NCBI GenBank assembly: GCA_029821875.1
Contig: JALGXW010000040.1
Coordinates: forward strand, 1-51,770
Direction: 5' to 3'
From: Candidatus Hebobacterum abditum
GTDB taxonomy: Bacteria; Armatimonadota; Hebobacteria; Hebobacterales; Hebobacteraceae
DNA: 51,770 nt
Shown: one piece after another, positions 16,178 through 25,176 of the stretch
Layout: the number at the start of each line of letters is the position of its first letter
Position numbering within the stretch: the stretch's first letter is position 1
The notes under the pieces: generated by a model
Databases searched by the model: none
Told to the model about the DNA's origin: nothing
Seen by the model: only the letters and a program-made list of their open reading frames with translations
Made by a program: the position numbers and the translations under genes

Positions 16178-18658
16178 TCATCCGCCGCGGCCAAGGGTGG
16201 GCGGCGGCTCCTGCTGGAGCCACCAGAGGAAGTAGGGGCTGCTCCGGAAGGCCATGCCGTAGTCTTTGACCCGGCTTCCGTAAGACGTCGGAAGATAGTG
16301 CCCCGCGTGTCGCAAGGCAGCGTCTAGGTAGTGCTGGTCCCCCGTCATCTCCCAGGAGATTCCCAGACCAACGAAGCCGGCGTATGCGGTCGCATCGGTG
16401 AAGCCCTTCTCAGGGTCCCCGTAGGTCTCGATCATCCAATTCATGGCGCGCCGAATGCGCTCCAGCATCTCAGGATCGGAGAGCAGGTGGTGCCAGTCGC
16501 GCATCCCCTCCGCCGCCAATCCCACCTGGAACGACCAGTCGTGGGGGAAACCACCGTCGTGTTCGTCCTGATAATCGGCCACCCGCTCCCAGAAGTCCCA
16601 GCCTCGGTCGATGTACTTCTGCTCTCCTGTTGCCTCCCACGCGGCGCGCAGCGCAATGTACGCGTGGCCTGCGCTTCTCGGCTCCGCGGGATTCACGCCG
16701 TTCTGCGTCATGACGAAACTCGCGGAAAGCAGCGCTGTCTCGAGGAAGCGATAGTCGCCGGAAAGGTACCAAAGCTCGAACAAGCTCTGGTTCTTGTAGA
16801 AGTTGAAGGAGAGCGAAGTCTGCGCCTCACCGTTGTAGTAGGCGAGAACGTGGTCTATGGCCGGACAGACCCGCGGGCCGCCTGTCAGCCTCGGCGTGGA
16901 GTCATAGCAGCTGATGTCTATGTCCCCGAGATGTCGCGCATACTCGCGTGCAGCCTGCAGGTATTCGCTGCGACCTGTGCGAGCGAACTGCAGTATGAGC
17001 GCGTGCGGGAAGTCGTAGTAGTTGTCCGACCAGTAATGCGTTCCGTTGCGTTCGTGCTGGAAGCCGTCGCCGAAGTTGATGATGCCGTACTCTTCCACGC
17101 CAGGCGGCAGGCCCTGGCGCGTATCGCGGCGTTCGAGGATATGCAGAAAGGAGTCCCAGAAACGCCCCTCAAGGGCCTCGACGACGTCGCGGTACCGCCG
17201 ATCGTAGATGTCGGGGTCGGCCTCCGGCAGGAAGCCGAAGGCGAGCGTATCGTGGCAATACCACTTCGCAGGGGCCATTGCGAATAGGGGAGCCTGAGCG
17301 GCCGCCATCAGATCAGACAGCTCCCGATCGCCGGCTCCCCGGTGGAAAAGGACGGTCAGCTCGTGCGTGCGCGCCATCCCGGGATACATGAGCAGCGGCC
17401 TCTCGTACCGAACATCTGGGTAGAGGCCGATCACGACGTCGCCATCGGCCCTTGCCTCCAGCAGTTTGGGATACATCTGCCAGAAGTACCGAACTCCTGC
17501 TGCGACGCCCACATTTCCGGCCATGACGTCGATCCATCCTGTGCGATCGGTGTGTCCCGATCCGCGAGCGCGGGACCCGAGTCGCCATCCCTCCCACCAC
17601 TCCTCGTTCCGGGCGCCGTACACGGCGTAGCCATTCGGCGAGAACTGGTGTAGAGAGGCCGTCTCCCGGCGAACGAGAGTGCCTCTGTGGATCTCTTCGC
17701 TGCCGCCGAATCGGTAGTTCACTCCGCCTCGCCCGGCACCAACGTTCAGGGGCAGCACCAGTCCGATGTCGTGCAGAGAGACGTAGTCGGACATCGTGTC
17801 CCCCTGCCGTACGAGAACTACGTGGGAGATCGTGAGGTATGGCTTGCCGCGATAGGCGATGATGCGAGTGATGAAATCGGTGAGCGGCAGGCCGGCCTGA
17901 TCCAGATGCCGGCCCTCGGCACGCAGCACCACGCGGAAGGTATTGACCTCCTCCACCTCCACGCGGCAGTCCATGTCGGCGCGCGCCCAGGCCGCACGGC
18001 TCCCCTGTCGCACTCTCGCCCCTCGCGGGCGGTCGCCAAGCATGGCGTGAGCCTCATCGAACTGCCCCTCCGCAGTCTCGTCGAGCCATGCCTGATCGAA
18101 CAGGTTGAAGCCCTGTCTGGCAACGCGGAACCGGAGAGGGCCCGTAGTCACGGTGATGAAGTCACGCGACTCGTCCACCACCATCACCCCCGGCGCTTCG
18201 GCCGCAGGCGACGCTGTGTCGGCCAGCCGCAGATGGAGGGTCTCCTTGGCGCCGGCCGCTAGACTGCGCTGCAGATGGACATGCACCCACTTGACGGATC
18301 CATCCCGCCACCATCGGTTGGCAACAGTGAAGTGTGCTGGCACTTGCGCGCCGTCTTCGTCGAACAGGCGAAGCGCGGACACATCTCGGCAGACCCCTCT
18401 GGGCAGCGGTACCCCTGAGGTGATCGGCTCTCCCTTACGGGTGACGCCCGCCGTCTCCTCAAGTTGCAGCGGCACATCGAGCATCGTCGCAGCTCCGGGT
18501 GTTGCGGACAGGGCAACAGCAGTTACCAACACAGTGCAGGCAAGGAACCACAACGGCACGCCTCCAACAGGCCTGAATGGGTGTACGGGGTGACGCCGCA
18601 GGCCGCCTCCCGATCGGCGCCTCCATGTGTCCATGGCGCCATGCGTCACGGGCTCCAT
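16178..18658 (-). CDS. Exo-rhamnogalacturonan lyase-like protein (PL26/YetA-PcRGLX type)
   Basis: An 826-residue exported protein with a basic N-terminus and hydrophobic export segment (about residues 32-57). An N-terminal RIFT-barrel-like region starts LDVPLQLEETAGVTRKGEPI, a beta-rich middle follows, and a C-terminal alpha-helical toroid shows repeated aromatic helices such as GTHYWSDNYYDFPHALILQ and CPAIDHVLAYY. This order matches PcRGLX/YetA-like proteins, which remove unsaturated disaccharides from rhamnogalacturonan I ends. A pectin-derived galacturonate/rhamnose substrate would fit the acid-sugar catabolic genes nearby. The first Met is used; Met at 18634 is an alternative. Confidence 0.7.
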   Translation of the reverse strand: MEPVTHGAMDTWRRRSGGGLRRHPVHPFRPVGGVPLWFLACTVLVTAVALSATPGAATMLDVPLQLEETAGVTRKGEPITSGVPLPRGVCRDVSALRLFDEDGAQVPAHFTVANRWWRDGSVKWVHVHLQRSLAAGAKETLHLRLADTASPAAEAPGVMVVDESRDFITVTTGPLRFRVARQGFNLFDQAWLDETAEGQFDEAHAMLGDRPRGARVRQGSRAAWARADMDCRVEVEEVNTFRVVLRAEGRHLDQAGLPLTDFITRIIAYRGKPYLTISHVVLVRQGDTMSDYVSLHDIGLVLPLNVGAGRGGVNYRFGGSEEIHRGTLVRRETASLHQFSPNGYAVYGARNEEWWEGWRLGSRARGSGHTDRTGWIDVMAGNVGVAAGVRYFWQMYPKLLEARADGDVVIGLYPDVRYERPLLMYPGMARTHELTVLFHRGAGDRELSDLMAAAQAPLFAMAPAKWYCHDTLAFGFLPEADPDIYDRRYRDVVEALEGRFWDSFLHILERRDTRQGLPPGVEEYGIINFGDGFQHERNGTHYWSDNYYDFPHALILQFARTGRSEYLQAAREYARHLGDIDISCYDSTPRLTGGPRVCPAIDHVLAYYNGEAQTSLSFNFYKNQSLFELWYLSGDYRFLETALLSASFVMTQNGVNPAEPRSAGHAYIALRAAWEATGEQKYIDRGWDFWERVADYQDEHDGGFPHDWSFQVGLAAEGMRDWHHLLSDPEMLERIRRAMNWMIETYGDPEKGFTDATAYAGFVGLGISWEMTGDQHYLDAALRHAGHYLPTSYGSRVKDYGMAFRSSPYFLWWLQQEPPPTLGRGG

Positions 18659-19076
18659 GGACCATCAGGAGCCGTTCGCCCGTGCTTCCCCTGCTTCCTT
18701 CACTGTGGTGATCCTGTGCTTGTCGAGTGGGCTTGGGACATCCCGCGGGTGTCGACCGCGCGTAGGACCACCCCAGGCAGGCGGTCTCACAGATGGCTGA
18801 TAAGCCCGCGTGATCTCACACGCCGAGGCGCTCTGCGGAGTAGGGCAAGCCCTGCGATTCACCAGATCGGGCTCGGGGAGGCCCAACGACAGCCCGCGGC
18901 TGCGGTGCTGCCTGAGAGGCAGCATGGGTCCTGCGAAAACAGGACCGGCCGGTGGGACTTTCGCCTCATGCGCTCCAGCTTCTCACCTCTTACACTCGCA
19001 ATGTTCTCAGCGAGGCCCGCGTGTCGCTCGAAGAGAGATCGAGGGCCGGGGAGAGGCCAGCAGAGGAGGGACGACG
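18659..19076. other. Divergent intergenic region with tandem hairpins
   Basis: No gene is supported here; the long overlapping frames carry no motif. Two adjacent perfect hairpins occur: 18906-18913/18917-18924 (8 bp, loop 3) and 18927-18933/18940-18946 (7 bp, loop CGAAAA). A weaker GGGC...GCCC arrangement lies upstream near 18871. They may be the structured leader of the rightward genes. Confidence 0.4.
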
Positions 19077-19241
19077 ATGGCAGGGAGCGCGAGACCAGGC
19101 CTGCTGGTATCGGCGCTGGTTAGCAGGGCTGCTTGGGCGCTGACCGGTTGCGCGACAGCGGGCGAGGCCCACGTCCAGGGGCAGCTTGCAGAGGCCGAAG
19201 CGACGGCTGTCCTACCCCGGGGCTCTGTCCGGGCGCCCTGA
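19077..19241 (+). CDS. Possible small lipoprotein
   Basis: A 54-residue frame starting at ATG 19077 behind a strong GAGGAGG site six bases upstream. It has an arginine-containing N-terminus, a hydrophobic stretch and an LTGC lipobox ending near Cys25, followed by a short polar tail. This would give a tiny membrane-anchored lipoprotein. The hydrophobic core is short and I recognise no family. It could also be the surviving 5' end of a longer decayed gene. Confidence 0.4.
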   Translation: MAGSARPGLLVSALVSRAAWALTGCATAGEAHVQGQLAEAEATAVLPRGSVRAP

Positions 19242-19338
19242 CGGCTCTCAGGCACGTCCCATTCGCACTTAGCACACGCAGCGGTCTGCAGGAAGGAGGT
19301 GATGCGATCGACTGTCTGACGATCTGCAGTGGGCCAGA

Positions 19339-19359
19339 GGCTGGCCTGAGCGGCCAGCC
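19339..19359 (+). promoter_or_regulatory. Hairpin in the leader of the toroid/propeller gene
   Basis: A perfect 8-bp stem GGCTGGCC/GGCCAGCC with a 5-base loop ends 27 bases before GTG 19387. It follows AAGGAGGTG (19293-19301), which itself precedes a 5-codon mini-ORF. It may be an attenuator, or a terminator of the small upstream gene. Confidence 0.3.
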
Positions 19360-19386
19360 GAGCACCGAATGTAAAGGGGGATAACG

Positions 19387-22300
19387 GTGAAGAAGTATGA
19401 ATGTGTTGCCGCAACTTGCATGGTCGCCGCGGCACTTGTGACGATGACAGTGCTCGGAGGTGTTCCCGCTCGCGGCGACGTCGCAGTGACTCCCCATCAA
19501 GCAGCCATCAACCAGGCCATCAGCGACGGACTGGACTGGCTTGCGAACACCCAGCGGCCCGATGGCTCCTGGGACGCAGCAGGCGACAACTACGTCGGCG
19601 GAGCTGCCTTCGGCGCCATGGCGTTCATGGCGCAGGGCTATACTGAGGCCAGCTTGCACAACGGCCGCCCGGTCGTCGCCGATGCGCTGGACTTCATCCT
19701 GTCACAGCGGAAGATGGCTGGATGGATGGGACTGAGCAACACGGAGGGATCCATCTTCTGGGGCGGAGACCCAGCGGACCCCGAGCGCATACACCACGCC
19801 AACTATGAGACGAGCGTGGCCGTCATGGCCCTCGCCATGGCGAGCAACATGTACTGTGCAGATGACATCGCCGCGGCGGCCGCGTGGCTGGACAATAACC
19901 AGTGGGACGACCAGTACCCCAACAAGGTAGGTGATCCCGACTGGTCTGTGTGGGAGCAGTACCTCGGCGGCTTCGGCTACCAGTGCATGGTGCCGCAGGA
20001 CGAGCGCTGGGACGCCCGGCCCGACCTGAGCAACACCCAACTCTCGATTCTGGCGCTCTATGCAGCCGGGGCACTCGACAGCAGCATCGCCGAGGACGCT
20101 CTCACGTTCATCGCCAACTGTCAGGGCGCGCAGCGCGACACCCTCGTCAACCTGTCCAGAACTGAAGACAGCTGCGCGCGGAACGTCGTCTGGAACCCGG
20201 CGGGCACTGCCATTGCCTACAACTCCGACTACGACGGCCGTCCATGCGGCCCGCACGTCCAGAAGATGGTATCACAGGACATCTCGGTGTTGGCACCAGG
20301 CATCCTAGAAGTATCCTGGGCGCGCTACAGCCCGGCGGCCGATAGGATCGCCTTCAGCGCTTGGTGGGACGAGGCAGCGGACGGGGGCCGTATCTGCCTG
20401 GCGAACCCGGATGGCACCGGGCTCACGGAGCTGTCTGGCATGCCGGAACAGTACTGGGGCGCGTGGACTCTGGCCTGGTCCGCGGACGGCACGAAACTGG
20501 CCATCACAGCCTGCCTCGCCCAGGCCCAGGTCGACAACTGGCAGCCGGACATCTACCTCTATGACCTGGCGACAGACACGCTGGACCCAACAGGTCTCGG
20601 CGTGGGCACCTGTGCCTTTGGGCTCGACTGGTCTCCAGCCGCGGGCGTGGACAAGCTGCTCTACACCTCCTGCGGGACGCATCCCCCCGACGTCTGGACG
20701 GTGGACGTCCACACAGGCGCAAAGACTAACCTCACGGCCTCGGTGAGGGCCACGGGCACCGTGCTTGACGAGTGCGGCTGCTGTCGCAACCCCAGGTGGT
20801 CCCCAGATGGCACTAAGATCGCCTTCGCGGCGCCATGTTCGACCTCCGATGGCGACATCGTCCTGATGGCCCCGGATGCCAGTGACGCAGAAGTCCTGAC
20901 AGAATGGGGCGGCAGCGACGCCGCTCCTGTGTGGAGCCCGGACGGGTCGAAGATCGCCTTCCTTCGCGAGAGTGGCGATCAGATCTCGCTGATGGCGATG
21001 AACTCTGACGGGTCTGCCATTTGCCTCGCCGTGAACCCAGCGTCTCTGGCATACGAGTTCGATGCCTTCCACGGCGCGATGGACTGGTACGTGGACTCTG
21101 AAGGCGGAGACTGGGTGATCTACCACGAACCGACCTCCGAAGACGGCGGGAACATACATCACCTCGAACTGGCGCTGCCAACACGGCTTGCGCCGTGCGG
21201 ATGGGGCCCGACGTGGTCGGCAGCCGGAGACCAGGTCGCCTTCGAGGCGCCCTACAACATGCTGGACTGGTCGGACCCCAATGACAATTCGTGCGTGTGG
21301 GTCGCTGACCCCTGGGCACTCGCTCTGCCAGTCAATGTGAGCGGCGATGGGGTGCCTCCTGACCTCGGCGACGCCCACCCAACGTGGTCTCCAGATGAGG
21401 CCAAGCTTGCATTTCGAGGCCCCTTTGATCTGTTCGGCCTGCCTCCTGACTGGCCGCCCGAGTGGGGCGAGTGTGGGATGTCGAGCATCTGGATCGTTGA
21501 CCCCGCGGGCATAGACCCACCCCAGAACATCTGCGCGCCTCACCACGGGGTCCGCTGTGCCGACCAGCCCGACTGGGGCGCTCCCCCGGACGGCATGGGC
21601 GGCACGGAGCCGAGGATCGCCTTTCGAAGCGGCTATGAGCCAGTGTCCGGCACCTTCCGAAGCGACATCTGCACCGACAACCTGGAGGGCACGGATCGCG
21701 TCTACCTCACGACCGAGCAGCCGGAGTCGTGGTGGATAGAGGAACCGCGGTGGTCACCCGACGGCACGAAGCTCCGCTACGCGATCTGGGAGACCGCCGT
21801 CGACACCCGTGAGTTCTGGGTGATGGACTATGACGGCGGCAACAAGGTCCAGTTGTGTCAGTTCAGTGGCTCCGAATGGTGGGAGTACCCCGTATGGTCT
21901 CCCGACAGCACGATGCTCGCTTACCCGATGGGAGAGGGTGTACACCTCGTCAACGCAGATGGACTGCCGCCGGATCCGCAGCCTATCCCTCACGTGCCAT
22001 GGGTCGCCCAGATCAGCAGCTGGCCCGCGACCACGCCGTGGGCATCGGACGGGAGCCTGCTGACCGTCAGCACCTGCGCCGCCGGCGGCCAGGACCCGGT
22101 TCTACTCAAGGCCGACGGCTATGTGCCGAGCGGCTACATGTACGAGCCCACTCGGAGCGAGGCCGGATGGACCTGGTCGACCGGCAGCATGACCGCGGCG
22201 GCCCTATGGTCCCTGCGAGTCTGCGGCGTCGCGGTGGCCGACTACTGGGTGCAGAATGGCCTCGAGTGGCTGGCCAGCAACTACGCCTATGATGAGAACC

Positions 22301-22875
22301 CCGGCGGGCAGGGCGAGGAGTTCCACTACTACTACCTGTGGACGGCAGCGAAGGGCCTCACGGTCTGTGATGTTCACGAGCTGCCGGGCGTCGCCCATAT
22401 GCCCGTCGATCTCGACGATGAGCCGGCCTTCGACTCCGGCTGGTACTACGACTTCTCCAAGTACCTGTTGACGGAACAGGATGACCCTGGCTCCTGGCAT
22501 GGCGACAGCCTGGACACGTGTCTCTCGCTGCTGATCCTCGCAACGCCTGTCAGTCAGTGCTACCAGGCGAACGAACTCCTGGCCGCGCTGATCGCCGACG
22601 TCGCTGCGTCCGACGTCCAGCAGGGAGTCAAGAACACACTCATCAAGGAGCTCGAGCACGCTGTGAGCGAGAAGGATGCGGGACTCGAATACCTTCTGGC
22701 AGGCGAGACTGCGAAGGCCGGGAACCGCCTCGACACGGCAGCCGAAGTCCTGGCAGAGCTCCTGGACTACATCGCCTCTCAGCGAGGGAAGAAGATCGCT
22801 GAAGGGCTAGCCGACGAGTGGTCGGCCCGAGCATCGGACATAATGGAGCGGCTTACCGGGATACTTGACGACTAG
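19387..22875 (+). CDS. Secreted alpha/alpha-toroid protein with inserted TolB-like propeller and C-terminal FIMAH-like helices
   Basis: A 1162-residue exported protein (signal peptide residues 1-30). Residues ~36-246 are prenyltransferase/squalene-cyclase-type repeats (GLDWLANTQRPDGSWD). Residues ~248-913 are a PD40/TolB-type beta-propeller with many W-S-P-D-G-T-K-I-A-F blades. At ~915 the toroid resumes with GYMYEPTRSEAGWTWSTGS and ends near 1050. Residues ~1059-1162 are a helical FIMAH-like domain (VKNTLIKELEHAV, ASQRGKKI). Such toroids occur in secreted proteins of unknown role; no cyclase catalytic DxDD motif was seen. Start is GTG 19387 behind AAAGGGGG. A hairpin (19339-19346/19352-19359) lies in the leader. 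Confidence 0.75.
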   Translation: MKKYECVAATCMVAAALVTMTVLGGVPARGDVAVTPHQAAINQAISDGLDWLANTQRPDGSWDAAGDNYVGGAAFGAMAFMAQGYTEASLHNGRPVVADALDFILSQRKMAGWMGLSNTEGSIFWGGDPADPERIHHANYETSVAVMALAMASNMYCADDIAAAAAWLDNNQWDDQYPNKVGDPDWSVWEQYLGGFGYQCMVPQDERWDARPDLSNTQLSILALYAAGALDSSIAEDALTFIANCQGAQRDTLVNLSRTEDSCARNVVWNPAGTAIAYNSDYDGRPCGPHVQKMVSQDISVLAPGILEVSWARYSPAADRIAFSAWWDEAADGGRICLANPDGTGLTELSGMPEQYWGAWTLAWSADGTKLAITACLAQAQVDNWQPDIYLYDLATDTLDPTGLGVGTCAFGLDWSPAAGVDKLLYTSCGTHPPDVWTVDVHTGAKTNLTASVRATGTVLDECGCCRNPRWSPDGTKIAFAAPCSTSDGDIVLMAPDASDAEVLTEWGGSDAAPVWSPDGSKIAFLRESGDQISLMAMNSDGSAICLAVNPASLAYEFDAFHGAMDWYVDSEGGDWVIYHEPTSEDGGNIHHLELALPTRLAPCGWGPTWSAAGDQVAFEAPYNMLDWSDPNDNSCVWVADPWALALPVNVSGDGVPPDLGDAHPTWSPDEAKLAFRGPFDLFGLPPDWPPEWGECGMSSIWIVDPAGIDPPQNICAPHHGVRCADQPDWGAPPDGMGGTEPRIAFRSGYEPVSGTFRSDICTDNLEGTDRVYLTTEQPESWWIEEPRWSPDGTKLRYAIWETAVDTREFWVMDYDGGNKVQLCQFSGSEWWEYPVWSPDSTMLAYPMGEGVHLVNADGLPPDPQPIPHVPWVAQISSWPATTPWASDGSLLTVSTCAAGGQDPVLLKADGYVPSGYMYEPTRSEAGWTWSTGSMTAAALWSLRVCGVAVADYWVQNGLEWLASNYAYDENPGGQGEEFHYYYLWTAAKGLTVCDVHELPGVAHMPVDLDDEPAFDSGWYYDFSKYLLTEQDDPGSWHGDSLDTCLSLLILATPVSQCYQANELLAALIADVAASDVQQGVKNTLIKELEHAVSEKDAGLEYLLAGETAKAGNRLDTAAEVLAELLDYIASQRGKKIAEGLADEWSARASDIMERLTGILDD

Positions 22876-22914
22876 GCCCCGTGTCGCTGGCCGGGCGCGG
22901 GGAGCGATCCTGGG

Positions 22915-22949
22915 ACAGGGGGCCCGGCAGACCAGTCGGGCCCCCCTGT
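22915..22949 (+). terminator. Strong GC-rich hairpin after the toroid/propeller gene
   Basis: ACAGGGGGCCCG (22915-22926) pairs with the complementary C-rich arm ending at 22949, with one extra C bulged. It lies 40 bases past the stop codon; only a short T-containing tail follows. Confidence 0.6.
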
Positions 22950-23227
22950 TGCGCTCTCGGACCGTGCGTCCCGGGTGGTGCAGCGCGCGGTGGGCCACAC
23001 AGGCCGCGATGACTGCTGACAGAGAAGAGACGACTCACGTTTACGCCGCGCCCATTGCTCGAACCGCCGCCTCGGAACGATCGTCTCGAGGCGCCCTCGC
23101 AGCGCCGCCGGGTCCCACGAAAGCGGGTCCCCCGACGGCCGAGAAGTGGGCCGTTCGCCCCTATGGCGCCAGCGGGCCCTCTGTTAGCCTGAGGCCGAGG
23201 ACAATCGCGGAGCAGAAGGAGGGGAAC

Positions 23228-23713
23228 ATGAGAAGACTACCGGTTGTCGTGGGTGTTTCGGCTCTGCTATGCATGATTGCAGGCGCCTGCTGGGCGTCAG
23301 AGGAAGCTGAGCCACAGGCGGAGCCGACGCGCGTGAGCGGGGCAGTCTGGGTTCTGCCGCCAGCCTACGAGTTCCCGGTGTCAGGCAGGGGGCACCTCAG
23401 CCTGGAGGTCGGTGTCACTCGGGCACTGTGGCTCGCGAAGGACATCCAAGACGATGCATTCGGCCCGAGGATCGGCGCCTTCATCTATCCCGCAGGGAAC
23501 CTGGAGGGGTTGGCCCTCTACGCGGGTCTCGCGGAGGGCGGCCCTGAGGGCGGAGTCTGGGTCGTGTGGCGAGCCGATCGTGGTGACGGCTCCCCTGCCC
23601 GCGGGCGTGCCCTGTCATTCCGGCTGGGCGTCGGCATCGCCTCTGACGGAGGAGGGTCTGGGTACTCGTTCCCGGACATCGGCCTCGGCGCGGCCGTGGG
23701 GTTCAGCTTCTAG
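23228..23713 (+). CDS. Small secreted protein, outer-membrane-barrel-like
   Basis: A 161-residue protein with a clear signal peptide (residues 1-23, ACWAS) and a glycine/aromatic-rich beta-strand pattern ending in GLGAAVGFSF. The C-terminal Phe and alternating hydrophobic strands are typical of outer-membrane beta-barrels or their assembly signal. Start ATG 23228 has AAGGAGGGG upstream, which rejects the long upstream frame. A similar gene follows 70 bases later, so the two may form an operon. Confidence 0.65.
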   Translation: MRRLPVVVGVSALLCMIAGACWASEEAEPQAEPTRVSGAVWVLPPAYEFPVSGRGHLSLEVGVTRALWLAKDIQDDAFGPRIGAFIYPAGNLEGLALYAGLAEGGPEGGVWVVWRADRGDGSPARGRALSFRLGVGIASDGGGSGYSFPDIGLGAAVGFSF

Positions 23714-23783
23714 ATAAGTGAGTTCCACGTGTCGGCGTCCCGGAAGCGGTCGATGAACGCGTGACAACGACAGGAGGCTACAC

Positions 23784-24488
23784 ATGATGCGACTGCGGAG
23801 TGTGATGACGGTAGCCGTCGTGTGCCTCTTTCCGATCTCATCCATCTGCATTGCCGACGCCGCGGCGCAGGAGCGTGCGACGGACGGGCACGTCAGCGGC
23901 GAAGTTGCCGCGCCAAGCGCAGCGGAGGGAGAGCTTGCATCGGACGAGGCCAAGGGCCGTGTCGAGCAGAAGGCGCGCGAGCGCCGCAAGAGGGAGAAGG
24001 ACGCCCTCCCGGATGTTCGCTTCGGCCGCATGGGCGCCCGCGCTGGCGGACTCGTGTACGCTCCGGCCCGCACAGAGCACGGCAACGGCTTCGGCGCGGA
24101 GTTCTACTGGTGGCGCAAGGACGGCCGCCTCTCCGGCGGGGCGCTGTGGTTTGCCGGTTCCCTGGCACCCATACCAGATGTGGACGCGCCCATCCCCCAC
24201 GTTGACTTCACCCGACGGGCATATGACAGCAGATGGGGCGTGCTGTACCTCTTCGGCCGCGACAACGGTCAGGTCGCTCTCATCGGCGGCCTCGGACTGG
24301 CCATCGTCAAGGTCGATTACATCGACACGAGCACGATCACCGGCTGGACCTGGGACGGCGGCACCAGAGCCACCTTCGGCCTCCAGGCGCAGCTCGGTGC
24401 GCTGGTGCACGCGGGCGACAACGCAGCCATCCGCCTTGGATACGACTCGCAGTTCGGTGGATTCGTCGGTCTGAGCTTCGGGTTCTGA
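23784..24488 (+). CDS. Secreted protein with charged linker and barrel-like C-terminus
   Basis: A 234-residue protein: signal peptide (residues 1-28), a charged helical linker (about 45-75, GRVEQKARERRKREKDA) and a beta-rich remainder ending FVGLSFGF. The terminal Phe again suggests an outer-membrane barrel, here of about eight strands. It appears to be a distant paralogue of the preceding gene, sharing the C-terminal G-x-x-x-G-F-S-F pattern. Function unknown. AGGAGG lies upstream of ATG 23784. Confidence 0.65.
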   Translation: MMRLRSVMTVAVVCLFPISSICIADAAAQERATDGHVSGEVAAPSAAEGELASDEAKGRVEQKARERRKREKDALPDVRFGRMGARAGGLVYAPARTEHGNGFGAEFYWWRKDGRLSGGALWFAGSLAPIPDVDAPIPHVDFTRRAYDSRWGVLYLFGRDNGQVALIGGLGLAIVKVDYIDTSTITGWTWDGGTRATFGLQAQLGALVHAGDNAAIRLGYDSQFGGFVGLSFGF

Positions 24489-24519
24489 GGGAGATGAGCA
24501 GATGACCAACACTAGCCCA

Positions 24520-24861
24520 CCCAGAGGTTGCACGGCAGGTCGGTGTCAGCTTCTATGCCGAGTCGCCTGATGGTTCTTAATACCTCGAGGGCATCGGCAC
24601 CATGTCGCGCGACGGTGGTGAGATCGCACCAATCTTCCTCGACCCGCCCGGTGTCGTCTGTTGCGCGAACGCGGACATTTGGACGCGGTCCCCGGACGGG
24701 AAGTCGATCCTCTTCACCTCGGGTCACCATGCGTATGTTAAGTGGACTTGGGACACTGGGTCTTTGTCGGGCGAACGCGAAACCGATCTGACGGTCTCCA
24801 TGGGTTGCCTTGCCCTTGTCACCGCGCCATCGTCTGAGACCATTGGTCCCCGCAGGGCATG
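24520..24861 (+). pseudogene. Remnant of a PD40/TolB-like propeller gene
   Basis: One frame reads SFYAESPDGS, then a TAA stop, then GTMSRDGGEIAP and TRSPDGKSILFTSG. The two S-P-D-G blocks are the PD40 blade motif also seen in the protein at 19387-22875. There is no start codon or ribosome site at the beginning, and an in-frame stop near 24576. This looks like decayed coding sequence. Confidence 0.4.
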
Positions 24862-25176
24862 AGCTCCGGCTGCCCCTAGCCATATGCGGAATGCACACGA
24901 GAGTGCGCTCCCTCCTGCGCCTATGGGCCTCCGCCGAGAGACGACAGTAGCCCCTCTCATACTCGTCTCATCAACGCTCGACAAGGACCGGCGGCCTCAC
25001 AGTCGCTTAGCAAGGACAGCTGGTCCCTCTCACGCCACGCTTTCCCTGTAGAAAGCGCAGTGAATCGTGGAATGGACCCCACGGGAGGGTCCCATGGACT
25101 CGTGGCCCAATCAGGCGCGCGCCTGTGCAAAGCCAGAGGCCGAAGCACTCCGACACGAGATCGGGAGGGAGAGCTT
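24862..25176. other. Leader region of the Roadblock gene
   Basis: No gene is supported. Contains a 14-base self-complementary sequence CAGGCGCGCGCCTG (around 25112-25125) and an imperfect GGACCC/GGGTCC hairpin (around 25073-25093). No promoter could be assigned with confidence. Confidence 0.3.

Noticed and set aside
16331-17287. 318-residue plus-strand frame in the PL26-like gene
   Set aside because: Antisense to a recognised lyase-like protein with an export signal; no independent evidence.
25090-25176. c-di-GMP (GEMM) riboswitch suspected from GCAAAGCC...GGCCGAA before the Roadblock gene
   Set aside because: The 5' half of the aptamer, including the GCACAGGGCAAACC-type block and GNRA stem, is missing; the match is limited to a few bases.
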